The translations under genes were made by a program, and so were the position numbers. Source: Cocos nucifera (taxonomy: Eukaryota > Streptophyta > Magnoliopsida > Arecales > Arecaceae). Taken from it: 64,000 nucleotides of DNA. Positions 36,328 through 46,484 of the stretch are shown piece by piece. The stretch spans positions 124,001 to 188,000 of the forward strand of contig QRFJ01000785.1 of NCBI GenBank assembly GCA_006176705.1. Direction: 5' to 3'. Every line of letters starts with the position of its first letter. Position 1 is the stretch's first letter. The notes under the pieces are model-generated. The model had not been told where the DNA came from and searched no databases. It worked only from the letters and a program-made list of their open reading frames with translations.

Positions 36328-36661
36328 ACAGAACTTCTAAAACTTTTCTTTGTTTCAGATATTGCTTTTGATCAAAATTTTGTACTTCTAAATTACCACA
36401 CATAAGAATATTACTTTAAATATCTTTCAAAATATCACTCATTTAATGCTCAACAACCACCAAAATTAAATTTTAATATCATTATTATTAATCTCATTCC
36501 TTAATCTTTTTTTCTTTTTAATTAGCAATAGGATTTTATACTTCATTACTACTATCTAATTAATGCTTATTTGCTCAAATATTCCATAAATGACTTGCTA
36601 TGCTACACATGCATGAATGCAAATTTCTTAAATTATCACTTTGCTAGTTCAGGGTGTTACA
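36328..36661 (-). mobile_element. Chromovirus-like LTR, piece 3 of 3
   Basis: The piece follows the ACA duplication of CACTA-1 and ends GGGTGTTACA. On the minus strand that is an LTR start, TGTAACACCC, directly preceded by a purine-rich tract. This supports reading it as the beginning of the minus-strand 3' LTR. Confidence 0.6.
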
Positions 36662-36692
36662 ATTTCTCTTCCCTTAAATAAATTTTGTCCTC
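36662..36692 (-). other. Polypurine tract and pol tail of the chromovirus-like element
   Basis: On the minus strand AATTTATTTAAGGGAAGAG leads to the LTR start. One frame across it reads NFEDKIYLREEK, a C-terminal tail of the kind seen at the end of plant chromovirus polyproteins. This rests on family resemblance only. Confidence 0.5.
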
Positions 36693-37461
36693 AAAATTTG
36701 CACCGTCAAACTTGAATTCATCTTTGATCTCAAATTTGACATTGTTAAATCCATTCTATTAATTCATTGGTCTATTGATGAATTTCACCATCATTGCTCA
36801 CCTACTAGCCCATAACTAATATCTTAATAACAAAGATACTCTTAAGATCTCAAATCTTTAAACCTATTATATTTCTTACAAGTATTCAAATATGCTTGCA
36901 GGTAATTAACTCTTATTAAATTTCGTAGCTACTCTTGAGGAGCAAGAGTCATCAAGCATTTAATACTTAGCATCAATAGTTAAAATTCTTAATATAACCA
37001 CAAAATGCTGCTACTCTTCAATTTTGGATAATTATTCCAAATCATCTTAATTATCTTAGCATTTGTATCACTATAGTTTTCCTCTCTTTAACTATCATAG
37101 TCTAAATTTGCAATTTTTTTTCTAATATCAAATTTTTCTTTACTTTTTCTTTCTTTCCTTTCCAGATATGCTGATACTCAAAATATCCTCAATCCTATTA
37201 CTTGCATCAATAATACCCAATCAAAGTATTGAACACTTATCATTCAGCCAAACTATGCTTTTCAAAATGTTTTCAATCTTTCATAACCACATACACAATT
37301 ATACTATTTCCCATATACATGAATATTACTTTGAAACCTTCAATCTATGTAAGTACTCAAATAAACTCAATTTAGAATATTCTCAATCATCAAATATGCA
37401 TAAACTCAATCTGAACAAAAATAAATCATACCTTTCTTGACTTCTCTTTTCCTCCCAATAT
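36693..37461 (-). other. Interior of chromovirus-like element, no recognised gene
   Basis: This AT-rich stretch has a 90-codon open frame on the plus strand (37168-37440) that matches nothing I know and has unremarkable composition. No RT or integrase motif is seen. The element's pol appears deleted or replaced. Confidence 0.45.
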
Positions 37462-37666
37462 TAATTTTCTCTAGAAGAAGATTTAGTATCTAGAGGAAGT
37501 TCCTCTCTCAACCTTCTCACCTGACATCCCAAGGTAGAACATTTATCAAGACTCCTATTCATATTACTCACTCTTTCATAATCCCACTTAGCTGTTGAAG
37601 TTCGGCACTTACAACATTATACTATGATCTTACTCTTCGTAAAGAATGCTTATACTCTTCCATATC
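37462..37666 (-). pseudogene. Unrecognised coiled-coil frame, C-terminal part (broken)
   Basis: Continuing from 39532 with the solo LTR removed, the minus-strand frame reads MEEYKHSLRRVRS, a TAG stop, then YNVVSAELQQLSG. After a one-base shift it reads DYERVSNMNRSLDKC and LGCQVRRLREELPLD, ending near 37465. It is rich in Leu, Arg, Glu and Ser with heptad spacing. I do not recognise the family. It could be an extra frame of the surrounding retroelement or a captured gene fragment. Confidence 0.45.
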
Positions 37667-39531
37667 TGATGCGTGCTAATTTATAGCTATGGCAAGTGCA
37701 CCAGTCGATCAAGTAATAAAGTGAATGAGTAGAGTATCGTCCCTAGAGGATTGGAAAATAAGTACTGAAAAGCTCTTTCCTATGCTTTATTTAGAAGATC
37801 GATTTATGAGAATAAGAAATTAAAAAAAATAAAAAAAATAAAAAAAATAATTAAAAGTTTTTAATTAAATAGAGAGAGTGTAAATTATTAGGATTTTAAA
37901 TTCAAGAGCAATGGATTACTAAGGCAATCGGTTCACCAACTCAGTCAATACAATATTCAAATTTTTAGATTAATTTTATTTCATGTGATGGTGGAGTCTC
38001 CTAATTTATTCACTATCCTTTGGTCCAGGCATAGCAAAACTATCAATATTTATTAATTATCCTTTGGTCCAGGTGTAATTTAAATAAATATTAATGCATT
38101 AGGTTTTGTGAAACCCTCTAATTAAAATATGCTGCGTCCAAAGCACACTAAAATTCCCGCATGCATATGAATTCTAATTTGATTCATAATACAAGGTATA
38201 TAATCAAGAAGCATTAACATAGATGTACTTGGTCCGTAACATCTATGTTCATCAGATCAATTAGAAGATGGCCAGTAATCTAAAAGCATTAAGATCAGAT
38301 TTATATACTCCTCATGAATAAAATTTAAAAATAAATCATACTGAATATTGCATCAAAAGAGTGGCTACACCTTAGCCTTAGTAAAAGAAAATTTAGTTCA
38401 TAATAACAAGTTCAAAAATAGCGAAATAAAATAAAAAGCATAGAAGAAATTAGACTGTTTGATTGCTGAAATTGATTGTCTGCTGCTCTTGATGTGGAGA
38501 ACTTGATGAAGAAGAAGAAGCTCCTTGATCGACTGTCTTGATCGTCGAAAGAAAAAAAATCAAAAACCCTTTTTGATTTTCTCACAAAATCACTCTTTTT
38601 TTTTTATCTCTCTTTCCTCTCTTTCTTTCTCTCTCTCTTATTTCTCTCTCTCTCTCTTTCTTCTCCCGTCTCTCCTCTTTTTCTCTTCTCCTTCATATTT
38701 TTTTCACCGACAACCAGCAGGACTTCTATTTTTATAGATAAAGAATTTGATTTCTCCCCAAAATCCATCAAAAACTTAGGTTTAAGAACTCCCAAAATAA
38801 CTCAAATTAAGGATCCTGGGTAATTCTGACCATTGGATGGTTGATCAAACGGTCCAAAAATCACTCAAAAACCTCATTAAAATAACCCAGATCAAGTTGG
38901 ATTTAATATCAGCCGTTAGATCAATCGTTGGATCAAATCTAGGCCGTCCGATCGTATTGAAATAAGCCTTCATATCTTTAGTTTTACGTCGGGATGAATC
39001 TCAGCCGTTGGATCATCGATCGAAAGCTATGGATGCCATCCATCAGCGCCTTCTTTTCGGCCGTCCGATCAAGCTTCAGTGAAAACCGCATCCGTTGGAT
39101 CAGCCAGAAATTCCCAAATTGCCCTCCATGGACCGTGCACGAGCCCGGTGTTGCATGGACCGCCACGTTCTTCAGCCAATCAGAGCGTGCCTCTTGCTAT
39201 GAAATTTTCAAAATACCCTTCAGGTGGTCCATCGTGCACCGCGAAAAATGCTGACGTCAGCCTAGTCAACGGATGCATCGGCATGGAAGGTTTGAGCCAA
39301 TTTTTTGAACCGGTTTGAATCAGAACTTCATTTTTTTAAAAAAAATTAATTCTGGGCTCGTTTGAAGTCCGTTTTGCCTGAAATTTTTTTCATCTGAACC
39401 AGAAAAATAAGATCTTCATATTGTTGACCTTCTTTCCTACATAAGATTAATAAAAATATCAATTTTTAATAAAATAGATTAATTTATTTTATAATTTAAT
39501 ACTTTTATTAGTATATTTTTACCACTTATCA
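37667..39531 (-). mobile_element. Solo LTR, Athila-like, with ATATC duplication
   Basis: The unit begins TGATGCGTGCTAATTT and ends CCACTTATCA. ATATC flanks it at 37662-37666 and 39532-39536. No internal domains are present, so it is a solo LTR left by recombination between two LTRs. Read on the minus strand its start (TGATAAGTGGTAAAAATA) resembles the start of the Athila-like LTR at 43585, so the orientation is minus. A CT-rich simple repeat lies at 38595-38700, and a minus-strand TATA-like word (TATAAAAATAG) at about 38724-38735. Confidence 0.85.
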
Positions 39532-39700
39532 ATATCCTCAAAATTAACATCTCGTACTTGAAAATAAAAGTGATGCTTCAGATTATTTCGGACATAAATT
39601 GCCGCCTACTTTTTTTATTTCAACTTCTCCACATCCAAAGGATCCATTGATCTAAAAGTTTTATAAGGCTACTCTCCTCTGTTGATGGTCACCTTCACAT
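39532..39700 (-). pseudogene. Unrecognised coiled-coil frame, N-terminal part (broken)
   Basis: On the minus strand the frame reads KTFRSMDPLDVEKLK, two stops, then AAIYVRNNLKHHFYFQVRD and VNFED, reaching the solo LTR at 39537. The frame is in register with 37462-37666 after removal of the LTR and one ATATC. A true start is not visible. The family is unknown. Confidence 0.45.
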
Positions 39701-40614
39701 AAGCTCTTATATACCTTCCTTCACTTATCTCCACTCTATAGACTAGATCTGGAAGTCCTCACTGTCTTATAATCGAGGTAAAATAATCTTTGCAGATATA
39801 TCAATTACATCCATAATCTGCAATTAACATCTTAAATCAATCATCGCTATAAAATCATTCTTAGCAACATAAAAATTCATTAAATAATGATCTTACAATT
39901 TAATATTCCATTCTTTGTTCACTTCTCATACCATTTTATTTTTTTAAATAAATTATCTATAGATTATAATTTTGTCACACTTCTGTTGACCTACTCTGAT
40001 CCATTCATCTTGCTAAATATTAAGTATTCATGGAAATCATTTTTATTTTCAAATATTCACATTGTATATACCAATACTATATCTTAAATATCCGAGTTCA
40101 TGTTAACTTCTTTTAGCTTGAAACTTTAGCTTATAAGCTTACAAATTCTGAAACTTTCAATACATCACAGTCCTTAATAGTTGTCATCTAGTTCCCTATT
40201 TATCAACAAAAATCATACCAACCACCATCCACATAATTAGAACATTATCCCTATTTCCCCTAATTAATAAACAACATTTAGTATATATAGGGAATATAAA
40301 AATGCACATATTTCACTTAACATAAAAACTATCAATAATATAAATATACTTACTCAACTTATGCTCACTAGTCAAAATACCAAAAAAACCAAGATATAGG
40401 ATTACTAATAATTCAAAGTATCACCAGGGATTATATCATAATTTTTGATAACCACCCAGCTCATACTCAAGATATATCATCTTTTAGAATTTAAAAAAAA
40501 AACTTAGAATTGAATCAGTACTCTTCAATATTACCTGCATCTTAATCTCCAACGATCATAAATCCAAGTTTTCATACCACTTAAATCATAAGCCCTAAGG
40601 ATCATAAACTTTTT
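39701..40614 (-). other. AT-rich interval, no recognised gene
   Basis: I see no domain, repeat array or RNA gene. It is presumed interior or leader of the minus-strand chromovirus-like element, because a primer site follows at 40615. Confidence 0.4.
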
Positions 40615-40626
40615 ACTCCGATAGCA
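40615..40626 (-). other. Primer-binding site of the chromovirus-like element (decayed)
   Basis: On the minus strand the bases read TGCTATCGGAGT, three changes from TGGTATCAGAGC. They follow the LTR end GGGGTGTTATATGTT on that strand, as expected for a minus-strand 5' LTR and primer site. Confidence 0.5.
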
Positions 40627-40628
40627 AA

Positions 40629-40711
40629 CATATAACACCCCACTCCTTAAATCAGGCAAAAGTGCTACACCCCACCCTTAAAATGGATGAAAGAAAATAT
40701 TATTAAATTAT
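40629..40711 (-). repeat. Chromovirus-like 5' LTR, terminal fragment
   Basis: The fragment repeats the start of 349 (AACACCCCaCyCCTTAAATC, then AAGTGCTACACCCCACCC). Similarity stops about 80 bases in, where CACTA-2 sequence begins. Confidence 0.6.
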
Positions 40712-40809
40712 AGTAGTGGAAGCAAGCCTATATTTATATGTAATTAAAATACCAACATATCAAAAATTTAAAATTAAATTAGTTTTGACTTACCAAAAAT
40801 ATCTTCCAG

Positions 40810-41260
40810 GCTGCATCACATGCTCCAAACTACCAGTTGGAAAACTCTTTCACAGATCCCGACATCAAGCATCGAATGATGTTGGTAACCACACGAGATA
40901 TTCCAGATTCTAAACATGCTGTAAAATTAATTTTGAATAATAAATATTAATTCTAGAATTACTAAATTAGAAATATATTAATTAAAGTTATAGTATTTAC
41001 GAGTAGCTCTAAATGTGGATGAGCTGTCTATCCTTTAATTGAGTTGGAGATGCCATGAGCTGGATGGATCTTCGACCATGACTCTATGTCTATGAGCCGA
41101 TTGCTACTACATGTAACTGTGAGGTCATTGGTGACCCCCTATCATCTAGTATGAGATGTGCGAAATCATACGAGCCGACCGCATGATCACTCTCTCCTTG
41201 AGAGCTCTGTCCTTAGCTAGAATGGCTCTGACCTCTAGAAGACATGATATATAATGTCTA
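40810..41260 (-). pseudogene. CACTA-2 second transposase-like gene fragment (broken)
   Basis: On the minus strand the first block reads MSSRGQSHSS, stop, GQSSQGESDH and SPMTSQLHVVAIGS. It is followed by a splice-like GTAAAT near 40998. A second block reads SGSVKEFSNW, stop, FGACDAAWKIF and then GTAAGTCAAAACTA. Both blocks align with CACTA-1 exons at 33524-34071, and the splice site is kept. Stops show it is inactive. Confidence 0.6.
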
Positions 41261-41869
41261 AAAATAAAAATAAAAATCAAAGCAAGCAAATGACGTAAAA
41301 ATTGGTTCAAATAAAATATCTATCAAAATATAATAAGACAATCAAAATTTAACTCATGTGTAACAAAGATTTTTAGTTAGCATCTGCAATATATTAGCAG
41401 AAAAATAATTCTCATCCAATAATACATGATAATGTGTTGGTCTACTGGTCCCCTGATTTAGGCATTGTCTGATTCTCATCCAGTAGTATATGATAATCTC
41501 AGTACATAAAAATGTGAAAAAGGCTCAGATCTGTCATTGAAAAATAATGTATTGCAAGTTTCTCTGCACCTTTAACTATGAGATGGCTGCAGGTGGTTGT
41601 CTACAATATAATAGACCATCTAAGCTTGTCCTACATTACAAGTTCTTCTGCACCAAAGTATAGTGAGATGGCTGCAAGCGGTTGTTTACGATGTAACAGA
41701 TCATCCAAGCTTGACTATACAACAACAAGAATAGAATGCATCACCTCTATTTAAGCGCGTCTCGCATAGGCAGTCATCATAGCCTCTATCTCCAAGCCCC
41801 CGACCATCTCCTCGAGTTGCAAATCAAAAATATAAATTTTATTAAAAAATAAAATTCATGTGCGGGATG
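41261..41869. other. CACTA-2 interval with a local ~80-bp duplication
   Basis: Two similar blocks at about 41560-41640 and 41641-41720 share GAGATGGCTGCAgGyGGTTGT and a following CATCyAAGCTTG. A shorter repeat, TTCTCATCCAgTA, occurs at about 41411 and 41473. No reading frame is recognised. Confidence 0.5.
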
Positions 41870-42250
41870 CGTGTCTTGACTGTCTCCATTTATAATGATG
41901 TCCTTTACTTCTATGATTATGCTTTTGGGAATGCTGCACTCTTAGGACAAGAACGAGCTCTTTGTCTTTATAAGAGATGTGTCAATAGAGAAATGCTTAA
42001 TAGTGATATAATAGTTATCCATTTATATAGGAGTGAATTTTTGCCAAACTACAAGCGTTGGTACCTATATAAGAAGATGTGGGAAATAATATACGCGGAT
42101 GAAAAGCTCTACTTGTCCAATATATTTACTAATGTGCAAGAACTTAAGAGTGATAGGCTTGAGCATATAATTAGCATATTTGGTGGATTTGATCTAATTA
42201 TTGGTGGAAGCCCATATAATAATCTTTCAAATAGTAATTGCCATAGTCAA
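41870..42250 (+). pseudogene. Transposase-associated domain, inverted copy
   Basis: The open frame 41858-42262 encodes YDYAFGNAALLGQERALC, then YKRCVNREMLNSD, VIHLYRSEFLPNYKRWYLY. This fits the N-terminal transposase-associated domain of CACTA TNP2 proteins, whose Cys/His ligands are CPCKKC-like; here the first Cys is replaced. It lies opposite in strand to the rest of CACTA-2 and mirrors 42325-42690. The 134-codon frame is open, but the domain alone cannot transpose. Confidence 0.65.
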
Positions 42251-42324
42251 GATGGACTATAGGAGTTGCTATAGTTATAGCCTTGCTTAGCCTTAGGAGG
42301 TAGCAACCCTATAGAGGGTAAACA

Positions 42325-42690
42325 CGACTATAACGGTTACAATCTAAAAGATTATTACATGGACATCTACCAATAACCAAATCAAACACCAAATGTGTTA
42401 ATCATCTGCTCAAGCTATTATCATTAAGCTATTGCACATCAGCAAGGTCTTAAACAAGTAGAGCCTTTGAAGCCTTTGCAATTTTCTCCCACATCTTGAT
42501 CCCTATACAAGTACCAATGCTTGTAGTTTGGCATAAATGCACTTCTATATAAATGGACAATTATTTTATCCTTATCAAACATTCTCTATTGACACATTTC
42601 TTACAAGGATAATGAGCCCATCCTTGAACTAAGAGTGCAGCATTTTCAAAAGCATAATCACTGAAGTAAGGAACATCATTACGAATGGGG
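42325..42690 (-). pseudogene. Transposase-associated domain, copy in element orientation
   Basis: On the minus strand the frame reads NDVPYFSDYAFENAALLVQG, then AHYPCKKCVNREC before frame shifts. It keeps the CKKC zinc-ligand pair better than its mirror copy at 41870-42250. The two arms match over about 370 bases. The spacer is about 75 bases (42251-42324). Confidence 0.65.
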
Positions 42691-42691
42691 A

Positions 42692-43330
42692 TGATTTGCA
42701 ATACTGCCCAAACCTTCCCTCAGTTCGAGCACTTTACATGCTGAGACTGGAGCTCGCAGGGTACATCTCAAGCTTATGTTTGCAATACAGCCTAAACCTT
42801 CTCTCAGTTTGAGCACTTTGCATGTCGAGATCGAAGCATGTAGGGTATGTCTCAAGCCTATGTTTGCAATGCTGCTCGAACCTTTCTTCGATTCAAGCAC
42901 TCTATATGCCAAGATCGAAGCATGTAGGACACATCTCAGCCTCGTGTTTATAACCCAAACCTTCTCTTGGTTCGAGTGCTCTACATGCCGAGACCAAAGT
43001 GCATAGGGCACGTCTCGGGCACGTGTTTGCAATGCAGCCTATATTTTTCCTCGGTTCGAGAACTCTGCATGTCGAGATCGAAACGCGCTAGGCATGTCTC
43101 AGCCTCATGTTTGTAGTCTGAACCTTTCATTGAATCGAGTGCTTTGCATAGCAAGACCAGAGTGCGCAGGACATATCTCGGGCCCGTGTTTGCAATGTTG
43201 TTCGAACCTTCCCTCAGTTCGAGCGCTCTGCATGTTGAGATCGAAGCACTTACAGCATGTCTCAACCTCGTGTTTGCAACCCAAACCTTACCTTGGTTCA
43301 AGCGGTCTACATGCCGAGATCTAACTTCCA
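42692..43330. repeat. Tandem array with alternating 84- and 79-bp units
   Basis: The landmark ...GGTTCGAGyGCTCTgCATGcCGAGATC starts near 42721, 42805, 42889, 42968, 43052, 43131, 43215 and 43294. Spacings are 84, 84, 79, 84, 79, 84 and 79. The shorter units lack five bases where the longer ones have AATGCTGCTCGAACC. Frames are open on both strands over 60-117 codons, which the repeat periodicity explains. Confidence 0.85.
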
Positions 43331-43584
43331 TATAAATTAATACTTAATTAAATAATTTTTAATATCTAATTATGCTTGATTAATATAATTTGAATAAAAA
43401 AATAATTTTTAGTGATGATATTAGCTTTCGCTAATACTTATAATAGAAGAAGATTACCGTATAGGACTGAGGCACGGACTGGCATACATGAATTAAGGCG
43501 TAAGGAGACACAAGCGAGCAAAGACTGAGGCTTGAGGTTCGACCATGGACAGGAGCTTAGGAAGGCGAGAGACAGTCAAGGGCT
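43331..43584. other. AT-rich CACTA-2 edge, no gene
   Basis: An AT-rich stretch with one inverted TTAGCTTTCGCTAA-type word, followed by a purine-rich tract up to the Athila-like LTR. No terminus can be assigned. Confidence 0.4.
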
Positions 43585-45224
43585 TGACAAGTACTATAAA
43601 TACACTGATAAAAGTATTAATTTATGAATTAATTTATTTTTATTTTTAAAAATTAATATTTTTATTTATCTATTTTAAAAAATTGATTGTCAATCAAAAG
43701 AGCTAATTTTTTTGATCAAAATGAAATATATTTGGAGCAAATCTGATTTAAAATAGATCCAATATGAATTTTCAAAGAAAAAAAATATAAATATAAATAA
43801 ATAAAAAAACTAGACCAGTTCATTTGACTAGTTCGCCTAGTTGATCGGCCCACATGCGACCAACCCAGCCGATCCACCCACATGCCCTTCAGTGCAGCCC
43901 GCATGCGAAAGATTTCAGCCTAGCCTGCATGCAAAAGAGCCCAACGTGCCCCTCAGCCTAGCCCTCTCCCACCAGACATCAGCATGATGTCAAAAATAAT
44001 GCGGTCCATGGTGGACCGCTATAGTATCCGATTCATCGTGGATCCTTTATAGGTCTACCATGAAACTACACGGCACATGGGGCATAATGGTAATTTTGGA
44101 TGGCGCAATGCTCGTTGATTGGCTCAGGTCTTTGACATGCCTGGTTCACAACTATCCACAGCATAGTAAAAGCATAATCGTGCAGTCCAGGTCTCTACCG
44201 GTCGTGATCCAATGGTTGATGTTTATTCTAGTTTGATTTAGGAGATCAGGTCTGGTTTAAATCTCTCAGGCATGATCAGACAATGTAGAGATCTCCCAAT
44301 TGCCATCCAACGATTGACGAAAGCCCCTTGACACCGATCCTGATTCCAAAGCTCCATCTGATGGTCAAAAATCTTTCATCAGACGTGATTGGATGGCCAA
44401 TATCCAATCCAACTTGATCTGAGCTTTTGCAGCAAATTTTTGGGCAATTTTTGGATTGTTTGATCCAGATTTGACGGCCAGAAGATCCAGACTCTAATTA
44501 ATACGATCCAAGTAGTCTTTTAATTCAATTTTCACTCAAATTTCTTCCATAGATGTCGATCAACACTCTACCTTAGTCTCATATTGCCGATAGAAAAGAA
44601 TCCTCTCCTCCAACACTTATAAAAATGATCCTAGGCCAATAGAATCAAGTCATCTTCAGTCAAGAGAAGATGATGATATAGGGTAGAGCCAGCTTTGGGT
44701 TCATGGTTGCTTTGAGACAGATGGTGTCGAGAGGAAGAGCCGATCTTTTACACCATCTCAACGTCAATGCCAATCCGAGATCAAGATCAATACTAATTTT
44801 TTTTTTTTGCTATCTTTTTAATTTTGATGTATCTAATTTCTAAACTTTTAAATTAATGTAAAATTTTATTTTCATGCTTTTTAAATTCATGCTATTTACT
44901 TTTAATTGCTCTTTATTTTTATTGCAAGTTTATTTTTATTATAAATTTAATTTTATTGTAAGTAGATCTTAGTACCCAAAGTTTATTTTTCTAAATAATT
45001 TAAATTTCTATTATTTTTTTTTATTATAATTTTAAATTCTATTTTTTGACTTTAATTTTATTTTTTAATTTTTTTTAATAAAATCAAAAATTTTAAAACT
45101 AAAGCACTATCTTTTCTATGTATTCGATCTGACTCACTACTTTCTATATATTTTTAATTATTTTAAAAAATTAAAATTAAATTAATAAATACGATATCTT
45201 AACAACAACATCACAATCTTATCA
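43585..45224 (+). repeat. 5' LTR of the Athila-like element
   Basis: It begins TGACAAGTACTATAAATACA and ends CACAATCTTATCA, followed after six bases by the primer site. The start is similar to the solo LTR at 37667-39531 read in reverse. A TATA-like ACTTATAAAAATG lies at about 44616. Confidence 0.7.
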
Positions 45225-45230
45225 AAGTTT

Positions 45231-45251
45231 TTAGCACCGTTGCTAGGAAGG
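45231..45251 (+). other. Primer-binding site of the Athila-like element
   Basis: TTAGCACCGTTGCTAGGAAG is the Athila tRNA-Asp site (TGGCGCCGTTGCCGGG) with several C-to-T or G-to-A changes. Confidence 0.75.
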
Positions 45252-46484
45252 ACATGAGCGTAAAATTTTTAATTTCTTTAATTTTTTATAAATAAATTAT
45301 AAATAATTTTTGATTTTTTTTGCTTATTAACTTTTTCTTATTTATTTTGTAGAAAAAAAGAACAAAAAAATTAGAGCAAGGAAGAAGCTTCCAATTTTGC
45401 TTGGTGAGATCAATCCTAAATCCTAAATATATTTCTTTTGTTTGCTTTATTTTTAAATTATTTTAAAAAATACTCACTTAAATCTAATTAAAAGCTTCAT
45501 GATAAGAGTAGAAATTTTAGTTGCTTAGAGCATCCATTATATTTATTTTATTATTATTATTATTTTGGTGATTGCTGGAGACAAGGTGAGTAACTCAAGT
45601 TTAATTAAATTTTATACATCTAATTTAGTTACATAGAACTCCTTATTTGAAAGTGATTGTGCATATTCATCTTAAATCAAATTAAGGGTACAATCCATCA
45701 AACAAGATAAGATGAAGATTTGATCATCCTTCTTTAGTCCATAAATAATCAACCAGCATTCCGCATTAATCTAAGCTTTTAATTTAAAATCAATTAGACG
45801 TTGGCCTTAGAAACTCGAGCTCATTAGGATAAGAAATCCTAAAAGTTGGATCGGATCAGGGTTAGTCAGTTTGACTGGTATCTAAGATAAGTGGTTTAGG
45901 AACAATATCCTAAAGAAAGGTGGTTACTTAATTGATTCTGTTAGCTTACCTGATCAAGATAATTGATGTCTAAGAAAAGTAATAGGGAGACTCCCACCAA
46001 TCTTATACTTATCTGACCAGTTGATTGACTTATCTTATACTTGGAGAGCTTGAAAGTGAACTTGATGGTTAGAAGCTCTCTAGATCTAGGATAATCCTTA
46101 GTCAGAATTGTTTGCCTAACTTGATTGCTAACTAAAATATTAAATCTAATCAAATCTAATTCTTCTTTCTTTTCTGGGCCTTAGGACTCCTTAGAATCTC
46201 TTCTTTAGAACTCTTATATCTCTTTTCTTCTTTTCTCCTCCAAAAATAAAATAAAATAAAATAAAAATAAACTAAAAAATTATTAAAAAATTTTAAAAAA
46301 TAATAAAAATTTTAAAAAATAATAAAAATTTAAAAAAATAATAAAATAATAAAATAATCTAAAAAATTTTGAACCACACGTTAGGATTGCATTAATACAT
46401 GCACGGTAAATAATCACTTTTTCTGATATAGTTGAATCTAATCATAAAATTGAATGGCTGATCCATATTAAACCCAATAATCAA
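45252..46484 (+). other. Leader of the Athila-like element
   Basis: No gene is supported. An A-rich simple repeat of AAAATA and AATAATAAAATT words fills about 46238-46360. A 70-codon minus-strand frame (45941-46153) has no known match and is taken as chance. Confidence 0.5.

Larger units (their letters stand above)
40712..43480 (-). mobile_element. CACTA-2 remnant, truncated and rearranged
   Basis: From 40712 to 41270 the minus strand matches CACTA-1 33524-34150, exons and introns alike. Farther right come two inverted copies of a transposase-associated domain, a 79/84-bp array and, near 43410-43435, a subterminal-like TTAGCTTTCGCTAATA. The left junction lies inside an intron, not at a CACTA end, so the element is truncated. 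No right CACTA terminus was found. Confidence 0.65.

Noticed and set aside
42679..43331. Minus-strand frames of 116-117 codons with internal repeats
   Set aside because: They follow from the 84/79-bp tandem repeat; plus-strand frames are equally open over the same bases.
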